Assembly: GCA_016223145.1 (NCBI GenBank)
Contig: JACRPN010000009.1
Span: forward strand, 186,001 to 250,000
Length of the DNA: 64,000 nt
Direction of reading: 5' to 3'
Source: Armatimonadota bacterium
GTDB lineage: Bacteria > Armatimonadota > Fimbriimonadia > Fimbriimonadales > Fimbriimonadaceae
The notes under the pieces were generated by a model. That model saw nothing but the letters and a program-made list of their open reading frames with translations, was not told the DNA's origin and searched no databases. The first letter of the stretch is position 1. Every line of letters starts with the position of its first letter. The position numbers were made by a program, and so were the translations under genes. This document shows positions 46,281 to 54,837 of the stretch, one piece after another.

Positions 46281-47699
46281 ATGGCGACAGTGGTCAAAGA
46301 CAAGGTCACGAAGGCTGGGCCGGAATCCGCATTCCGGTCGTTGCCCGAGGCGCACCGGACGATCGGCATTCCGGCCGGACGCGCGGGTTGGCGTCGGTGG
46401 CTGGCCTTTGCCGGCCCCGGGTTCCTCGTGAGTGTCGGCTACATGGACCCCGGGAACTGGGGCACGGACCTCGCAGGCGGCTCCAAATTCGGCTATGCGC
46501 TTCTCTGGGTGATCTTCCTCTCCAATTTGATGGCGCAGTTCCTCCAGGTGCTCTGCGCGAGGATGGGGCTTGTTACCGGCAAAGACCTTGCAATGGCGTG
46601 TCGCGACTACTACAAGCGTCCAGCGGCCATCGCCATGTGGATCCTGTGCGAAATCGCGATCATCGCCTGCGATCTTGCCGAGGTGGTGGGCTCGGCGGTC
46701 GCGCTGAACCTGCTCTTTGGCATCCGGTTGGAGGTCGGTGTCGTGTTGACGGGCCTGGACGTCCTGCTCCTGCTGGGCTTCATGCGCTTTGGGTTCCGCA
46801 AGATCGAGGCGATCGTGTTCACGCTCGTCCTCACCGTATTTGGCTGTTTCGTGTACGAGATCCTCTTGGCGAGCCCCGATTGGAGCCTGATCGCGAAGGG
46901 AACCCTGGTTCCCTCGATGCCTAATATGGAAGCTCTCTTGATCTCCGTCGGCATTCTGGGTGCGACGGTGATGCCGCACAACCTCTATTTGCACTCCAGC
47001 ATTGTGCAGACCCGCAAGGTCGAGGCTCAAGATGAGGGCATGAAGGAGGCTATTCGTTCGAATACCATCGACACGGTGGTCGCTCTCAGCCTGGCGTTCT
47101 TCGTCAACGCGGCAATCCTGATCCTGGCGGCCTCGGTGTTCTACGGCAAGGGCCACGCCGTCGAGGAGTTGGCCCAAGGGCACGTACTGCTGCAAACCAC
47201 GCTTGGCGCGGGCTCGGCGATGGCCTTTGCCTTGGCATTGTTGGCTTCCGGCCAATCCTCGACGATCACAGGCACGCTCGCCGGGCAGATCGTGATGGAA
47301 GGCTTCATGAAGTGGCGCCTTGCCCCGTGGAAGCGCCGCCTCCTCACGCGGTCCTTGGCCATCGTGCCGGCGGTGATCATCATCCACTTGAGCGGCGGCA
47401 AGGACACGGTCAACCTGCTCATCTTCTCCCAGGTGGTGCTCTCGATGCAGCTTCCGTTCGCGATCTTCCCCCTGATCCACATCACGAGCGATCCCGAGAA
47501 GATGGGCAAGTACGTGAACCGGATCGAGGTTCGCGTGCTGGGGTACATGGTGGGCGTTCTCATTGCCGGGCTCAACGTGTTCCTGCTCTACCAGTCGATC
47601 GGCCCGCTTTGGTTGGGATTGGCCGTCGCACTGATGATCGCGTTTTCGGTGTATGTCAAGGCTTACAAGGCCCCTGCACCGGTCGAAGCCCAGGCCTGA
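46281..47699 (+). CDS. mntH: Nramp-family Mn(II)/Fe(II) proton symporter (MntH)
   Basis: A 472-residue inner-membrane importer with 11 helices. Family metal-site motifs are intact: MDPGNWGTDLAGGSKFGY in helix 1 (Asp and Asn ligands) and ATVMPHNLYLHSSIVQ in helix 6 (Met and His). Also present: CDLAEVVGSAVALNLLFGI and LASGQSSTITGTLAGQIVMEGF. ATG 46281 is preferred to TTG 46275. It is divergent from mntR across an 85-base regulatory region. Confidence 0.97.
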   Translation: MATVVKDKVTKAGPESAFRSLPEAHRTIGIPAGRAGWRRWLAFAGPGFLVSVGYMDPGNWGTDLAGGSKFGYALLWVIFLSNLMAQFLQVLCARMGLVTGKDLAMACRDYYKRPAAIAMWILCEIAIIACDLAEVVGSAVALNLLFGIRLEVGVVLTGLDVLLLLGFMRFGFRKIEAIVFTLVLTVFGCFVYEILLASPDWSLIAKGTLVPSMPNMEALLISVGILGATVMPHNLYLHSSIVQTRKVEAQDEGMKEAIRSNTIDTVVALSLAFFVNAAILILAASVFYGKGHAVEELAQGHVLLQTTLGAGSAMAFALALLASGQSSTITGTLAGQIVMEGFMKWRLAPWKRRLLTRSLAIVPAVIIIHLSGGKDTVNLLIFSQVVLSMQLPFAIFPLIHITSDPEKMGKYVNRIEVRVLGYMVGVLIAGLNVFLLYQSIGPLWLGLAVALMIAFSVYVKAYKAPAPVEAQA

Positions 47700-47877
47700 T
47701 CCCCCATTCGAACGAGACCGTACTCCCTCTGCCGCGTGTCGACGAGTCACTGCCTCGGAGGGGCCGGATACGTTCAGACTAGGACCACCGGGACCATCCA
47801 GAAACAAACCCTAACACGTCGCGTCCAACGACAAAGTTATGGGATTGACGAATCAATTTGCTCATAATGCGCCTAAG

Positions 47878-49152
47878 ATGATCGCCAAGCTCATCGTTCC
47901 AGCCGCATTGCTCGTAACGGTTACCTTGTCTGGCTGCGGCCCCAAAAAACAGGGACCGATTGGCCCGGAGGATCCGCCCGCACCCAAAACCCGCGCACAG
48001 ATCATCGAGCAGGGAACGCTCGCGGTGGCCAAGGTCATCTCGCTGGATGACAACGAGAAGCAGCTCGGGCATGGCTCGGGCACGATCATCGACAAGGCGG
48101 GCTATATCCTGACCAACTGGCACGTGGTGGGAATGACCGATGACGAAGTCCTCGATCGCACCGGGCAGGGACACTCCCCCGGCGAGATGCACAACAAGAA
48201 CGGCCTAGTCCTGATCGCCATCCCGGAGGACACGAAGACGGCTCCGACTGCCAACTACGTGGGATTGGTCGTAGCGGGTGACTCCAAGAAGGACCTCGCC
48301 GTGGTCAAGATCGTCAGCCGGTATCCAACGACCGACTCACTGGAGGCCTCCTTGAAGACCGCACCTATCGAACTCGGTGATTCGGACCTGCTCAAGCGTG
48401 GCGACCCACTCTATATCCTGGGGTATCCGGGCGTTCGGCAGGACACCCCGAAATTCACTTCCAGCGAGGTCTCGGGTCCAACAGACCTCGATCGGGACGG
48501 CAAGGTGGACATCTGGGTGATCGAAGGAACGGTGAGTCCCGGCAATTCCGGTGGTATGGCCCTCGACGCCACAGGGAAGCTGGTGGGGGTTCCCACTTGG
48601 ACTTATGATCCGGAAGCCGGTAGCTCGCTGGATGGCATGGTGGCCATCAACACCGCAAAGGCCCTCATTGACGAGGCCATTTCATTTGGTGGAACCAGGA
48701 TTGGTCCGCCCGCGAAAGATTTGGCAAGCCGAAGGCTCCCAACGCCGAATCGAGCCCAGCTCATCGGAATGGGGACCATCGTCGAGGAGGGTACGGGAAA
48801 CCCAGTGTCCGATGCCACCTTTGAGATTCTGCAGCCAGACCGGACAAGCTGGTCCCCGGTCCACGTTGAGACAGCCGAGGACATTGGGTCTCGTCCATGG
48901 GACCAAACCGAGCGGAGCATCATCGGCAGCACTCCTTCGGGGAGCCTTGTGGTCTGCGCAGCAGGTACAAGCGACCAGGCCGGGGGATTCCGTCTGAGAG
49001 TTGCGCCCGGAGCCTGGCGAATGGCGCCACTCTATCGGGGCTTGAGCTACGATTGCCGGGTAAGTGCTCGTGGCTATGCGGACTTCGTTGGAACCATTCG
49101 CATTCCTGAACAGGGCCCGCTCAACATCAGGGCCCAGCTGAAACGCAAGTAG
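47878..49152 (+). CDS. Trypsin-like serine protease lipoprotein with C-terminal beta domain
   Basis: A 424-residue exported protease. ATG 47878 begins a lipoprotein signal (MIAKLIVPAALLVTVTLSGCG). Catalytic triad: His in ILTNWHVV, Asp in DSKKDLAVVKI, Ser in SPGNSGGMALD, as in HtrA/DegP relatives, but no PDZ domain follows. The last about 130 residues contain a segment like carboxypeptidase-regulatory beta sandwiches (VEEGTGNPVSDATFEIL..FRLRVAPGAW). CATAAT at 47863-47868 ends 9 bases before the ATG. It likely acts in envelope protein quality control or signalling. Confidence 0.88.
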   Translation: MIAKLIVPAALLVTVTLSGCGPKKQGPIGPEDPPAPKTRAQIIEQGTLAVAKVISLDDNEKQLGHGSGTIIDKAGYILTNWHVVGMTDDEVLDRTGQGHSPGEMHNKNGLVLIAIPEDTKTAPTANYVGLVVAGDSKKDLAVVKIVSRYPTTDSLEASLKTAPIELGDSDLLKRGDPLYILGYPGVRQDTPKFTSSEVSGPTDLDRDGKVDIWVIEGTVSPGNSGGMALDATGKLVGVPTWTYDPEAGSSLDGMVAINTAKALIDEAISFGGTRIGPPAKDLASRRLPTPNRAQLIGMGTIVEEGTGNPVSDATFEILQPDRTSWSPVHVETAEDIGSRPWDQTERSIIGSTPSGSLVVCAAGTSDQAGGFRLRVAPGAWRMAPLYRGLSYDCRVSARGYADFVGTIRIPEQGPLNIRAQLKRK

Positions 49153-49322
49153 GCTCGGTAAACGCGATGACGCCGCTTCAGTGGTTGGCCGTGACGCGTC
49201 CTGCCTCACAAAGCTGATGCCAGGCAGGATCGAACCTCTCCCGAAGACATCCGGCTCTGACGGGGATGGGGGCAGGTTTGCCCGCAAACCCCAAAGGTCC
49301 CAGCTCTCATGAGGGGTTCCCC

Positions 49323-49328
49323 TATACT
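49323..49328 (+). promoter_or_regulatory. -10 box, leaderless-type promoter
   Basis: TATACT ends 7 bases before ATG 49336; no ribosome site lies between. This is among the best-scoring boxes in the window. Confidence 0.55.
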
Positions 49329-49335
49329 GGACTCC

Positions 49336-49863
49336 ATGAAGACGAACTGGTGGCAACTGACGGTCGGACTCACCCTTGGCCTCACGGCCGGCGTGACCCT
49401 TAAGGACAGCTTCGCTCAAGGCACTGCCGCACCGCAGGGCCAGAAGCCGCTGACCATTGGGGACTTTCCCGATCTTGGAAAAGGATTGATGGCGACACCC
49501 GGCTGTATGGGAATCAAGGTCTTCTCGCCGGATGGCGGCAAGCAGTTCGTGATCATGGCGTGGTTTGAGAACAAGAAGGCGGTCGAGTCCTGGTATTACG
49601 GCAAGATGCACACCGAGGCCATGGCGAAGTTCTTCCCGGGCATCTCGCCGAAGCCGCCGCTCTCCGGGTTCAAAGACGAAAAAGCGCCGATCTTGATGAT
49701 CGCGTCGGTCACGCCGACGGATAAGGCGCTCCCCGGCCAGAAGCTCGCCGTCTCACAGATCGCCATCGAGGCCTACACGCCCGTTCCCGGAGGCGTGGCT
49801 TTGGGCAGCACTTTTGCACCGAGCGGGCTCAAAGTCCCAGGGCTGACCCGGATCGGCCCGTGA
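49336..49863 (+). CDS. Secreted protein of unknown function
   Basis: A 175-residue protein with a signal peptide (WWQLTVGLTLGLTAGVTL..SFA). The mature domain has the blocks GCMGIKVFSPDGGKQFVIMAWFENKKAVESWYYG and ILMIASVTPTD, an alpha/beta pattern that recalls dimeric ferredoxin-like (ABM-type) monooxygenase folds, but no catalytic motif is certain. Confidence 0.7.
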   Translation: MKTNWWQLTVGLTLGLTAGVTLKDSFAQGTAAPQGQKPLTIGDFPDLGKGLMATPGCMGIKVFSPDGGKQFVIMAWFENKKAVESWYYGKMHTEAMAKFFPGISPKPPLSGFKDEKAPILMIASVTPTDKALPGQKLAVSQIAIEAYTPVPGGVALGSTFAPSGLKVPGLTRIGP

Positions 49864-49926
49864 AGCCCTGCCCGCGAAGGTCTCCGGCCGGCGGCGAGCC
49901 AGGGACATCCGCGATAGGCGCCTGGA

Positions 49927-50481
49927 ATGAAACGACCCCTGCTTGTCCTCGTCACGGGCAGACCCGGTTCAGGCAAGACGACGCTCGCCGCCTCCTTGGT
50001 TGAGGAGTTGCGCAGTCCGCTGGTCAGCCGCGACCGGCTGATGGAGGGCGCCTTGAGAACCCTGGGCCTCGACCTCGCGGAGGACCCGAAGCTGGCTCAG
50101 AGTATTTGTGACGCGTTCTTCGCAGAAATCGAGCTGCTCACTCGAAACCAGATCAGCGCGGTGGCGGAAGCCGCATTCCAGCACAAGGTTTGGGCGCCGA
50201 AGCTGGAGCCGATCCTCGGTCTCGCAGACCTGAGGGTGGTGATCTGCGAGCTTTCACCTGAAGCGGCTAGGGTGCGTTGCCAGGAACGCCTGCGGCAAGA
50301 CCCGCTTTGGGTCCGCTACCATCCGTCCGCCGACGCGTTGGACCGACTGATCGCCACGTACGATCCACCGAAGTTGGACGCGCCGACGCTTCACATCGAC
50401 ACTTCGCGGAGTGTGGGCGCCCTCGTGCAGGATGTCGTGCACTTCCTTACCGGAACGGCCGTGCCTCCTCACCTCCAATAG
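49927..50481 (+). CDS. P-loop kinase-like ATPase
   Basis: A 184-residue protein with Walker A VTGRPGSGKTTLA, an early acidic SRDRLMEGAL segment and an Arg-rich lid (EAARVRCQERLRQDPLWVRYH). This is the layout of small AAA_33/zeta-toxin-like kinases that phosphorylate nucleosides, sugars or antibiotics. The substrate is unknown. No antitoxin is adjacent, so it is unlikely to be a zeta toxin. Confidence 0.8.
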   Translation: MKRPLLVLVTGRPGSGKTTLAASLVEELRSPLVSRDRLMEGALRTLGLDLAEDPKLAQSICDAFFAEIELLTRNQISAVAEAAFQHKVWAPKLEPILGLADLRVVICELSPEAARVRCQERLRQDPLWVRYHPSADALDRLIATYDPPKLDAPTLHIDTSRSVGALVQDVVHFLTGTAVPPHLQ

Positions 50482-50512
50482 GACCAAGGCGCGATGGCCC
50501 AAGTGCTTTGCT

Positions 50513-50518
50513 GTATGA
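50513..50518 (+). promoter_or_regulatory. -10 box, leaderless-type promoter
   Basis: TATGAT ends 7 bases before ATG 50526; the intervening bases contain no ribosome site. Confidence 0.55.
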
Positions 50519-50525
50519 TGGCGGG

Positions 50526-51140
50526 ATGAAAGTCGAGAACAAGCCGGATTACGCCATCGACGACGCGAGCTGCAAGGCGCAGACGGGCAAGACCCTCGGG
50601 CAGTGGTTTGCTGAACTCGACTCCATGGACGGCTTGGCGAAGGGCCGGCGCGAAGCGATCAACCACATGTTTGCCCAGACCAAAGACCCGTGGTGGCCCA
50701 CCACGATCTACGTGGAGTATGAAAAGCACCATGGCGTGGTCAAAAAGGACGGGCTGCAAGAGGGCTATACGATCTGCTGCACGAAGTCGATCAATGCGCC
50801 GGTAGCCAAGGTTTACGGCGTTTGGACGGCCCCGGGCCAGTTTGGGCAGATGTTTGGCGACAACGGCAAGCAAGACTTGAAAGAAGGCGGATCGATCAGG
50901 TGTGACGCGGGGTGCAAAGGGACTTTCACCCGAATACGCCCGGAAAAGGACCTGCGCTTTACCTGGGAGCACCCCGGCTGCACCGCGCCCATCACCGTTG
51001 ACGTTCAGTTCCAGGACAACAAGGGCAAAACGCTGATGAACGTGATGTCGTCGCGGATTCAAACTCGGAGCGAGGCGGATGGCCTCCGAAACGCCTGGGG
51101 AGAGGCGCTGATCAGGCTCAAGGCCATGGCCGAATCTTAG
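50526..51140 (+). CDS. DUF4287 plus SRPBCC (AHSA1-like) domain protein
   Basis: A 204-residue cytoplasmic protein. The N-terminal 70 residues (AQTGKTLGQWFAELDSMDGL..GRREAINHMF) match the DUF4287 pattern. The remainder (CTKSINAPVAKVYGVWTAPGQFGQMFG..KDLRFTWEHPG) is an AHSA1-type START/SRPBCC fold that binds hydrophobic ligands. Converges with a DUF1905/YdeI protein, a family that often occurs with DUF4287 domains. Confidence 0.85.
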   Translation: MKVENKPDYAIDDASCKAQTGKTLGQWFAELDSMDGLAKGRREAINHMFAQTKDPWWPTTIYVEYEKHHGVVKKDGLQEGYTICCTKSINAPVAKVYGVWTAPGQFGQMFGDNGKQDLKEGGSIRCDAGCKGTFTRIRPEKDLRFTWEHPGCTAPITVDVQFQDNKGKTLMNVMSSRIQTRSEADGLRNAWGEALIRLKAMAES

Positions 51141-51166
51141 GTTGGGTGGCGGCTCATCGGCGTAAC

Positions 51167-51724
51167 CTACTCATCATCGGCTACCGGGCAGCTCAGGCTC
51201 TTGTCAAACATCCCCGACCGGTCGAAACAGCATGGTCGGCGGTTGCCCTTCGACATTTTGTCCATGGCGACTGCGATCCGCTTCACGCGCGTCTCGGCCT
51301 TCTTGCCGGAGACGATCCAGTGGATCCAGTCCCTTCTGGCAAGAGCGGTGATGGCCTGCCAGGTCTCGCGCGCCTTCGGGATGGCCTCATCGAGCGCGGC
51401 CTGAAAGTCATCGGGAACCTCGGGCTCGGGCTCGATTTTTGCGGGGGCTATCTCAAAAGTGAGGGTGTCGCCGACCTTGGCTCCGAGCGCTTCCTGGAGC
51501 TTTGGCTTAACCCGCAGCCAATGTCCGCCCAAGCCGTCAGGTTCGAGGGTTGCGGCGAAGGGCCTCCCGTTGGCGGTCCCTTCGACCGAAACCATGCCCC
51601 GCGCCGGGAGCGGGTCGCTGGCTTCTTGCGGCAGCTTCAAGAAGGCCCAAGGCGCGCCTTTGTCCGCGCCTCCTGGATTGCGAAGGGTGGCTTGGAACTG
51701 GATGGTCTGGGTGGTTTCATCCAT
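51167..51724 (-). CDS. DUF1905/YdeI-family protein
   Basis: A 185-residue protein. The N-terminal beta barrel (IQFQATLRNPGGADKGAPWAFLKLP, VSVEGTANGRPFAATLEPDGLGGHWLRV) is DUF1905. The C-terminal helices (DDFQAALDEAIPKARETWQAITALARRDWIHWIVSGKKAETRVKRI) match the YdeI/OmpD-associated domain, linked in other bacteria to protection from antimicrobial peptides. Function here is unproved. TAGAAT lies upstream of ATG 51724. Confidence 0.85.
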   Translation of the reverse strand: MDETTQTIQFQATLRNPGGADKGAPWAFLKLPQEASDPLPARGMVSVEGTANGRPFAATLEPDGLGGHWLRVKPKLQEALGAKVGDTLTFEIAPAKIEPEPEVPDDFQAALDEAIPKARETWQAITALARRDWIHWIVSGKKAETRVKRIAVAMDKMSKGNRRPCCFDRSGMFDKSLSCPVADDE

Positions 51725-51812
51725 TGGTTAGGAGACACATTCTAGGCCGGAATCAGCACACACCAGCGAAATCCGGGATTGACAGCCTCAGCGCCTTCAC
51801 GAACGCCGGGGC

Positions 51813-52001
51813 CTAATCCGCCATCGCGACGTTCTTGGCGAGGGTCTTGAATCGCTCGCCGTCCGATTGGACGACGGTGACTGTGACAGCACCCGTCTTG
51901 CTCGTGTGCATGTCGCGCACGATGCCGGATTTCCCTTTGTGCGTGCCGGCGATGACTTGGCACTTCGCGCCGTCTTGTATCGGTTTCGAATGGGGTTGCA
52001 T
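51813..52001 (-). CDS. Small KOW-motif protein
   Basis: A 62-residue protein built around one KOW motif (GAKCQVIAGTHKGKSGIVRDMHTSKTGAVTVTV), as in ribosomal protein L24 and NusG. It may bind RNA or ribosomal surfaces. Too short to be L24 and not in a ribosomal operon. Confidence 0.7.
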   Translation of the reverse strand: MQPHSKPIQDGAKCQVIAGTHKGKSGIVRDMHTSKTGAVTVTVVQSDGERFKTLAKNVAMAD

Positions 52002-52096
52002 GATTCGGTGGATTAAGTGTAGTCGAATCCGGCGTCGAGGCGAACGATTGCGTCGCCCTTAGGCGGCGATGATAGAATCTTCCAACGAGGACCCTC

Positions 52097-52246
52097 TTGG
52101 CCCTCGCCGCGATGCTGGCCAAGCAGACGGCCACAATGCTGTCCAGCCATGCCGGGCCGGTGAACTGTTTCGCAGTTTCTCCAGACGGCAAGTCCCTTGC
52201 GAGCGGGAGTCTGGATATGACGGTTCGCCTGTGGTCGGCGCCGTAG
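52097..52246 (+). pseudogene. Single WD40 repeat remnant or mini-protein
   Basis: A short frame (TTG 52097 or ATG 52112) encodes one clean WD40 blade: GPVNCFAVSPDGKSLASGSL followed by DMTVRLW. ACGAGGA lies just before the TTG and a TAGAAT box at 52073-52078. A WD40 propeller normally needs 4-8 blades, so this is most likely the 3' end of a lost gene. The segment 52002-52351 contains nothing else supported apart from a TATACT box near 52293. Confidence 0.5.
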
Positions 52247-52351
52247 GATCCCCCGGCGCGTATTCTCAGCGCTGGAGAGGGTCATCCGGGCGAGCTATAC
52301 TGATTCGCCAATCCGCGAATCGCGGCAGTAGGCGAGCTAGGCGAGGGGACG

Positions 52352-52678
52352 ATGCCACTTTATCTGACCAGATTCAGCTATACGCCGGAGACTTGGGCCA
52401 GGCTGATAAGCAGCCCGGAGGACCGACGAAAAGCAGCTCAAGAGTACATAGAGTCTGTCGGCGGCAAGCTCCACGGTTTCTGGTACGCCTTCGGCTCGCA
52501 CGACGGCTACAACCTCTGGGAGGCGCCCGACAACGTTTCGATGGCCGCGGTCGCCCTGGCGATAGGCAGCGGCGGCGCACTCAGCTCTTGCGAAACGACC
52601 GTGCTTCTCACGGTCGAAGAAACGATGGATGCGCTGCGGAAAGCGGAGGGTGTACGATACCGTCCGCCCGGCGTATAG
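52352..52678 (+). CDS. GYD-domain protein
   Basis: A 108-residue protein with a ribosome site (GAGGGGA) before ATG 52352 and TATACT near 52293. FSYTPETWARLISSPEDR, EYIESVGGKLHGFWYAFGSHDGYNLWEAPDN and MAAVALAIGSGGALSSCETTVLLT are the blocks of the GYD family, a ferredoxin-like fold of unknown function. Confidence 0.9.
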   Translation: MPLYLTRFSYTPETWARLISSPEDRRKAAQEYIESVGGKLHGFWYAFGSHDGYNLWEAPDNVSMAAVALAIGSGGALSSCETTVLLTVEETMDALRKAEGVRYRPPGV

Positions 52679-52754
52679 CGGCGATCATTGTGCTTTCCTG
52701 GCCCGTCGATCGGTTCTGTGTCCCGCTAAGCTGCCTCAAGAGACCGCCGACCGG

Positions 52755-53327
52755 TCAGTTCTTCAAGATAAGGTCACGACGCCCTTGGAGCACTCCGTTC
52801 GAATCCTGAGAGAGTGCCACGCCGCCGTAGGGTTCGAGGTTGTTTGCGCGGACGCTTCGCCAATACCGGTCCGTCAGCAGCGGATCGCCGGCAAAGACGA
52901 AGTCAGCGAAATAGAACCCTGTGCGCGATCCTGGCAGGAGCCCATACACATGGATGTGAGCCGGATCGGTTCTTCCTGGATATGGGGCCGGGCGGGTTGT
53001 CTTGAGCACGTAATTGCCGCCAGAATCGGTCTTCAACCAGCCTCGCAGCGCGCCATGCCAATACCGAAAGTCGCTCGAGCGAGCGGCATCCGGGCGCGGA
53101 TAGATGCCCCGCGCGTCGGTGTGGTGGAAATAGAGGATCACCCCCGCTACAGGCGTCCGCCCCTCTGCCCTCAGGACCTTCCCGCGCAGCTCCAGCTTCT
53201 GTCCTGGATGGGCCGGCGCTGGAATCGTCAGCTCGTGTGTAAGTCCCTTCGGAGCATCGAGAACGGGCAGCCAATCGGGCTCCGGGCGACCCTGGAACAA
53301 AGCCAACGCGGCGGCCAGCGGGATCAT
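52755..53327 (-). CDS. Secreted intradiol-dioxygenase-like protein (paralogue 1)
   Basis: A 190-residue protein from ATG 53327 with a signal peptide (MIPLAAALALFQG). It has the intradiol ring-cleavage dioxygenase C-terminal fold: beta strand GKVLRAEGRTPVAGVILYFHHTDARGIYPR, the WHGALRGWLKTDSGGNYVLKT core and the Fe-ligand pair HIHV, with candidate Tyr ligands upstream. Exported relatives of this fold are common and their substrates unknown. A paralogue lies at 58.3 kb. The start is uncertain, with longer frames possible. Confidence 0.8.
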   Translation of the reverse strand: MIPLAAALALFQGRPEPDWLPVLDAPKGLTHELTIPAPAHPGQKLELRGKVLRAEGRTPVAGVILYFHHTDARGIYPRPDAARSSDFRYWHGALRGWLKTDSGGNYVLKTTRPAPYPGRTDPAHIHVYGLLPGSRTGFYFADFVFAGDPLLTDRYWRSVRANNLEPYGGVALSQDSNGVLQGRRDLILKN

Positions 53328-53491
53328 GCAGGGAGTTACGCCCGGCCCTTTTCCTAAGTTCCCAAGCGCTAATCCCATCCTTGGAGATACGAAGAGCCAA
53401 TCGGCCAATCTGCCCATCTGTGAAGACAGGCGGAGGTAGTCTCAGAATCTCGGTGGCCACCGCCAAACGTTCCGATTGGACAACCAAGCCG

Positions 53492-53917
53492 ATGCCGCGA
53501 CTTCGGTCAAAGATCGCGTGCGACCGCCTCTATCGCTCTGAAGATATGAGGCGGATCATGCTGGGTGTGATCCCGGAGCGGATGGAGGACAAGTGGTTCA
53601 TCTTCTGGGAGCGGAACACGCTCCACTTCCATCGGAGCTGGACCGGGTTCTGCTGTTTCCGCGCCAAGTTTCGGCAGCTCAAATCGGGGTGGAAGCTGGT
53701 TGAGATCGTGGCCAACCGCAACGAGGAGCAATACAGAGGCATAGATGAGGAAGACCTCATCAAGGTGCCCTTCCTGATTGACCTGCTGCTGCTGCACAAG
53801 CAGTTCATCTGGCCCGACGATGCGCCACCCCAAGCGGCGGTAGAGCTTTGGCACGACGTTGGCAGGGCCTTCATCGGGGGGCATCCTGGTGGCCAGCAAG
53901 AAGAGGCAATCGAATAG
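53492..53917 (+). CDS. Conserved hypothetical protein
   Basis: A 141-residue soluble protein from ATG 53492. The core MEDKWFIFWERNTLHFHRSWTGFCCFRAKF and ANRNEEQYRGIDEEDLIKVPFLIDLLLL form a compact alpha/beta pattern that I have seen in unnamed bacterial proteins. No catalytic site can be assigned. Confidence 0.7.
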   Translation: MPRLRSKIACDRLYRSEDMRRIMLGVIPERMEDKWFIFWERNTLHFHRSWTGFCCFRAKFRQLKSGWKLVEIVANRNEEQYRGIDEEDLIKVPFLIDLLLLHKQFIWPDDAPPQAAVELWHDVGRAFIGGHPGGQQEEAIE

Positions 53918-53999
53918 CCCCCTTTGCGGCTGCATCATAATGCACAAGCGCTCCGATCGTCCAAATTGCGGGCTCGACCTGCCGCATGTGGCAAGACAC

Positions 54000-54055
54000 C
54001 TGGCTAGCCGATCGAGAGGTACGGGAGACGCGGGTTCGAATCCCACAAGGGGCGC
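54000..54055 (+). other. tRNA 3'-half-like remnant
   Basis: A T-arm-like stretch GCGGG-TTCGAAT-CCCAC at about 54029-54046, with one mismatch in the stem, is followed by AAGGGGC. No matching 5' acceptor strand, D arm or anticodon arm lies at the right distance, and the end reads GCAG rather than CCA. It looks like a tRNA 3' end left by integration or decay. The 231-base gap between the neighbouring genes contains nothing else supported. Confidence 0.35.
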
Positions 54056-54135
54056 AGACCGTTTCTTGGCGCAGACGCCCGGCCCCACTCCGCGCCGCCA
54101 TCGGGCTCTGGGCCCGCGAGCGCTCTCGCGGACGG

Positions 54136-54141
54136 TAATCT
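54136..54141 (+). promoter_or_regulatory. -10 box, leaderless-type promoter
   Basis: TAATCT ends 7 bases before GTG 54149 of the PaiB-like gene. No ribosome site. Confidence 0.45.
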
Positions 54142-54148
54142 GGCTTTC

Positions 54149-54781
54149 GTGTACCCGATGCCAGAGTTCAAGGAGACGGATCGCCAGGCCATTCTCGCCT
54201 TCATCCGCAAGTATCCCCTCGCCTTGGTTGCCGGAGCCGGCGCAGACGGGCGGATCGCCGCCACCCACATTCCCTTGCTGATCCATCAGGCGGAGCCCGA
54301 GTTGGTCCTGAGAGGCCACATCATGCGAAAAACCGACCACTGGCACGCCCTGAAGGAGAACCCGGAGGTCATCGCCGTCTTCACCGGGCCGGACGCTCCG
54401 GTGATGGAAAGCTGGCAATCCGGTGGGGCCTTTGGCGGCACATGGAACTACATGGCTGTGCATGCCCGTGGCACCGTGGCGTTCTTGCCGGAGTCGGACC
54501 TGCTGAAGCTGCTCCAGCAACTCAAGGACCAATTCGAGGAGAGCCCGGACCACAAATTCGAGAACCTCCCCGAGGAGTACATCTCTCGGCTCGTGCCCGC
54601 CATCGAGTGCCTGGAGTTTCGGGTTGCTGCACTCGATGCGGTCTTCAAGCTCAGCCAGAACCGTGGCGCAGTGAACTTCGACAGCACCGTCCGGCAACTG
54701 AAGGCGATTGGCGGGGAATCAGCCCTGGTCGCCGAGGAGATGCAGAGTCGCAGGGGGGGATATTTCCCAAGAGAAAAGTAG
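54149..54781 (+). CDS. PaiB-like FMN-binding negative regulator family protein
   Basis: A 210-residue split-barrel protein of the FMN_bind_2 family. Blocks: YPMPEFKETDRQAILAFIRKYPLALV at the N-terminus, ATHIPLLIHQ, LRGHIMRKTDHWHAL, VMESWQSGGAFGGTWNYMAVHARGTVAFL. PaiB in Bacillus is linked to sporulation and degradative enzyme control; in most bacteria the role is flavin-dependent and unknown. GTG 54149 is the likely start. Confidence 0.9.
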   Translation: MYPMPEFKETDRQAILAFIRKYPLALVAGAGADGRIAATHIPLLIHQAEPELVLRGHIMRKTDHWHALKENPEVIAVFTGPDAPVMESWQSGGAFGGTWNYMAVHARGTVAFLPESDLLKLLQQLKDQFEESPDHKFENLPEEYISRLVPAIECLEFRVAALDAVFKLSQNRGAVNFDSTVRQLKAIGGESALVAEEMQSRRGGYFPREK

Positions 54782-54837
54782 CGGCGAGGGTTGGCGTGAT
54801 TTGTGGCCAAGCGCCCTCAATGGCAATTAGCAGAAGA

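Noticed and set aside
45930-47807. Very long minus-strand open frame across mntH
   Set aside because: It is antisense to mntH, is highly charged and His/Arg-rich, and has no domain; high G+C content keeps the frame open.
49153-49335. CCTGCCT/AGGCAGG hairpin near 49199-49230 as a terminator
   Set aside because: No run of T follows on either strand; the stem is short.
52679-52754. Possible UvrA-like block (Q-E-S-T-M-I) near the dioxygenase stop
   Set aside because: Only about five residues fit and the bases belong to the end of the GYD gene region; likely chance.
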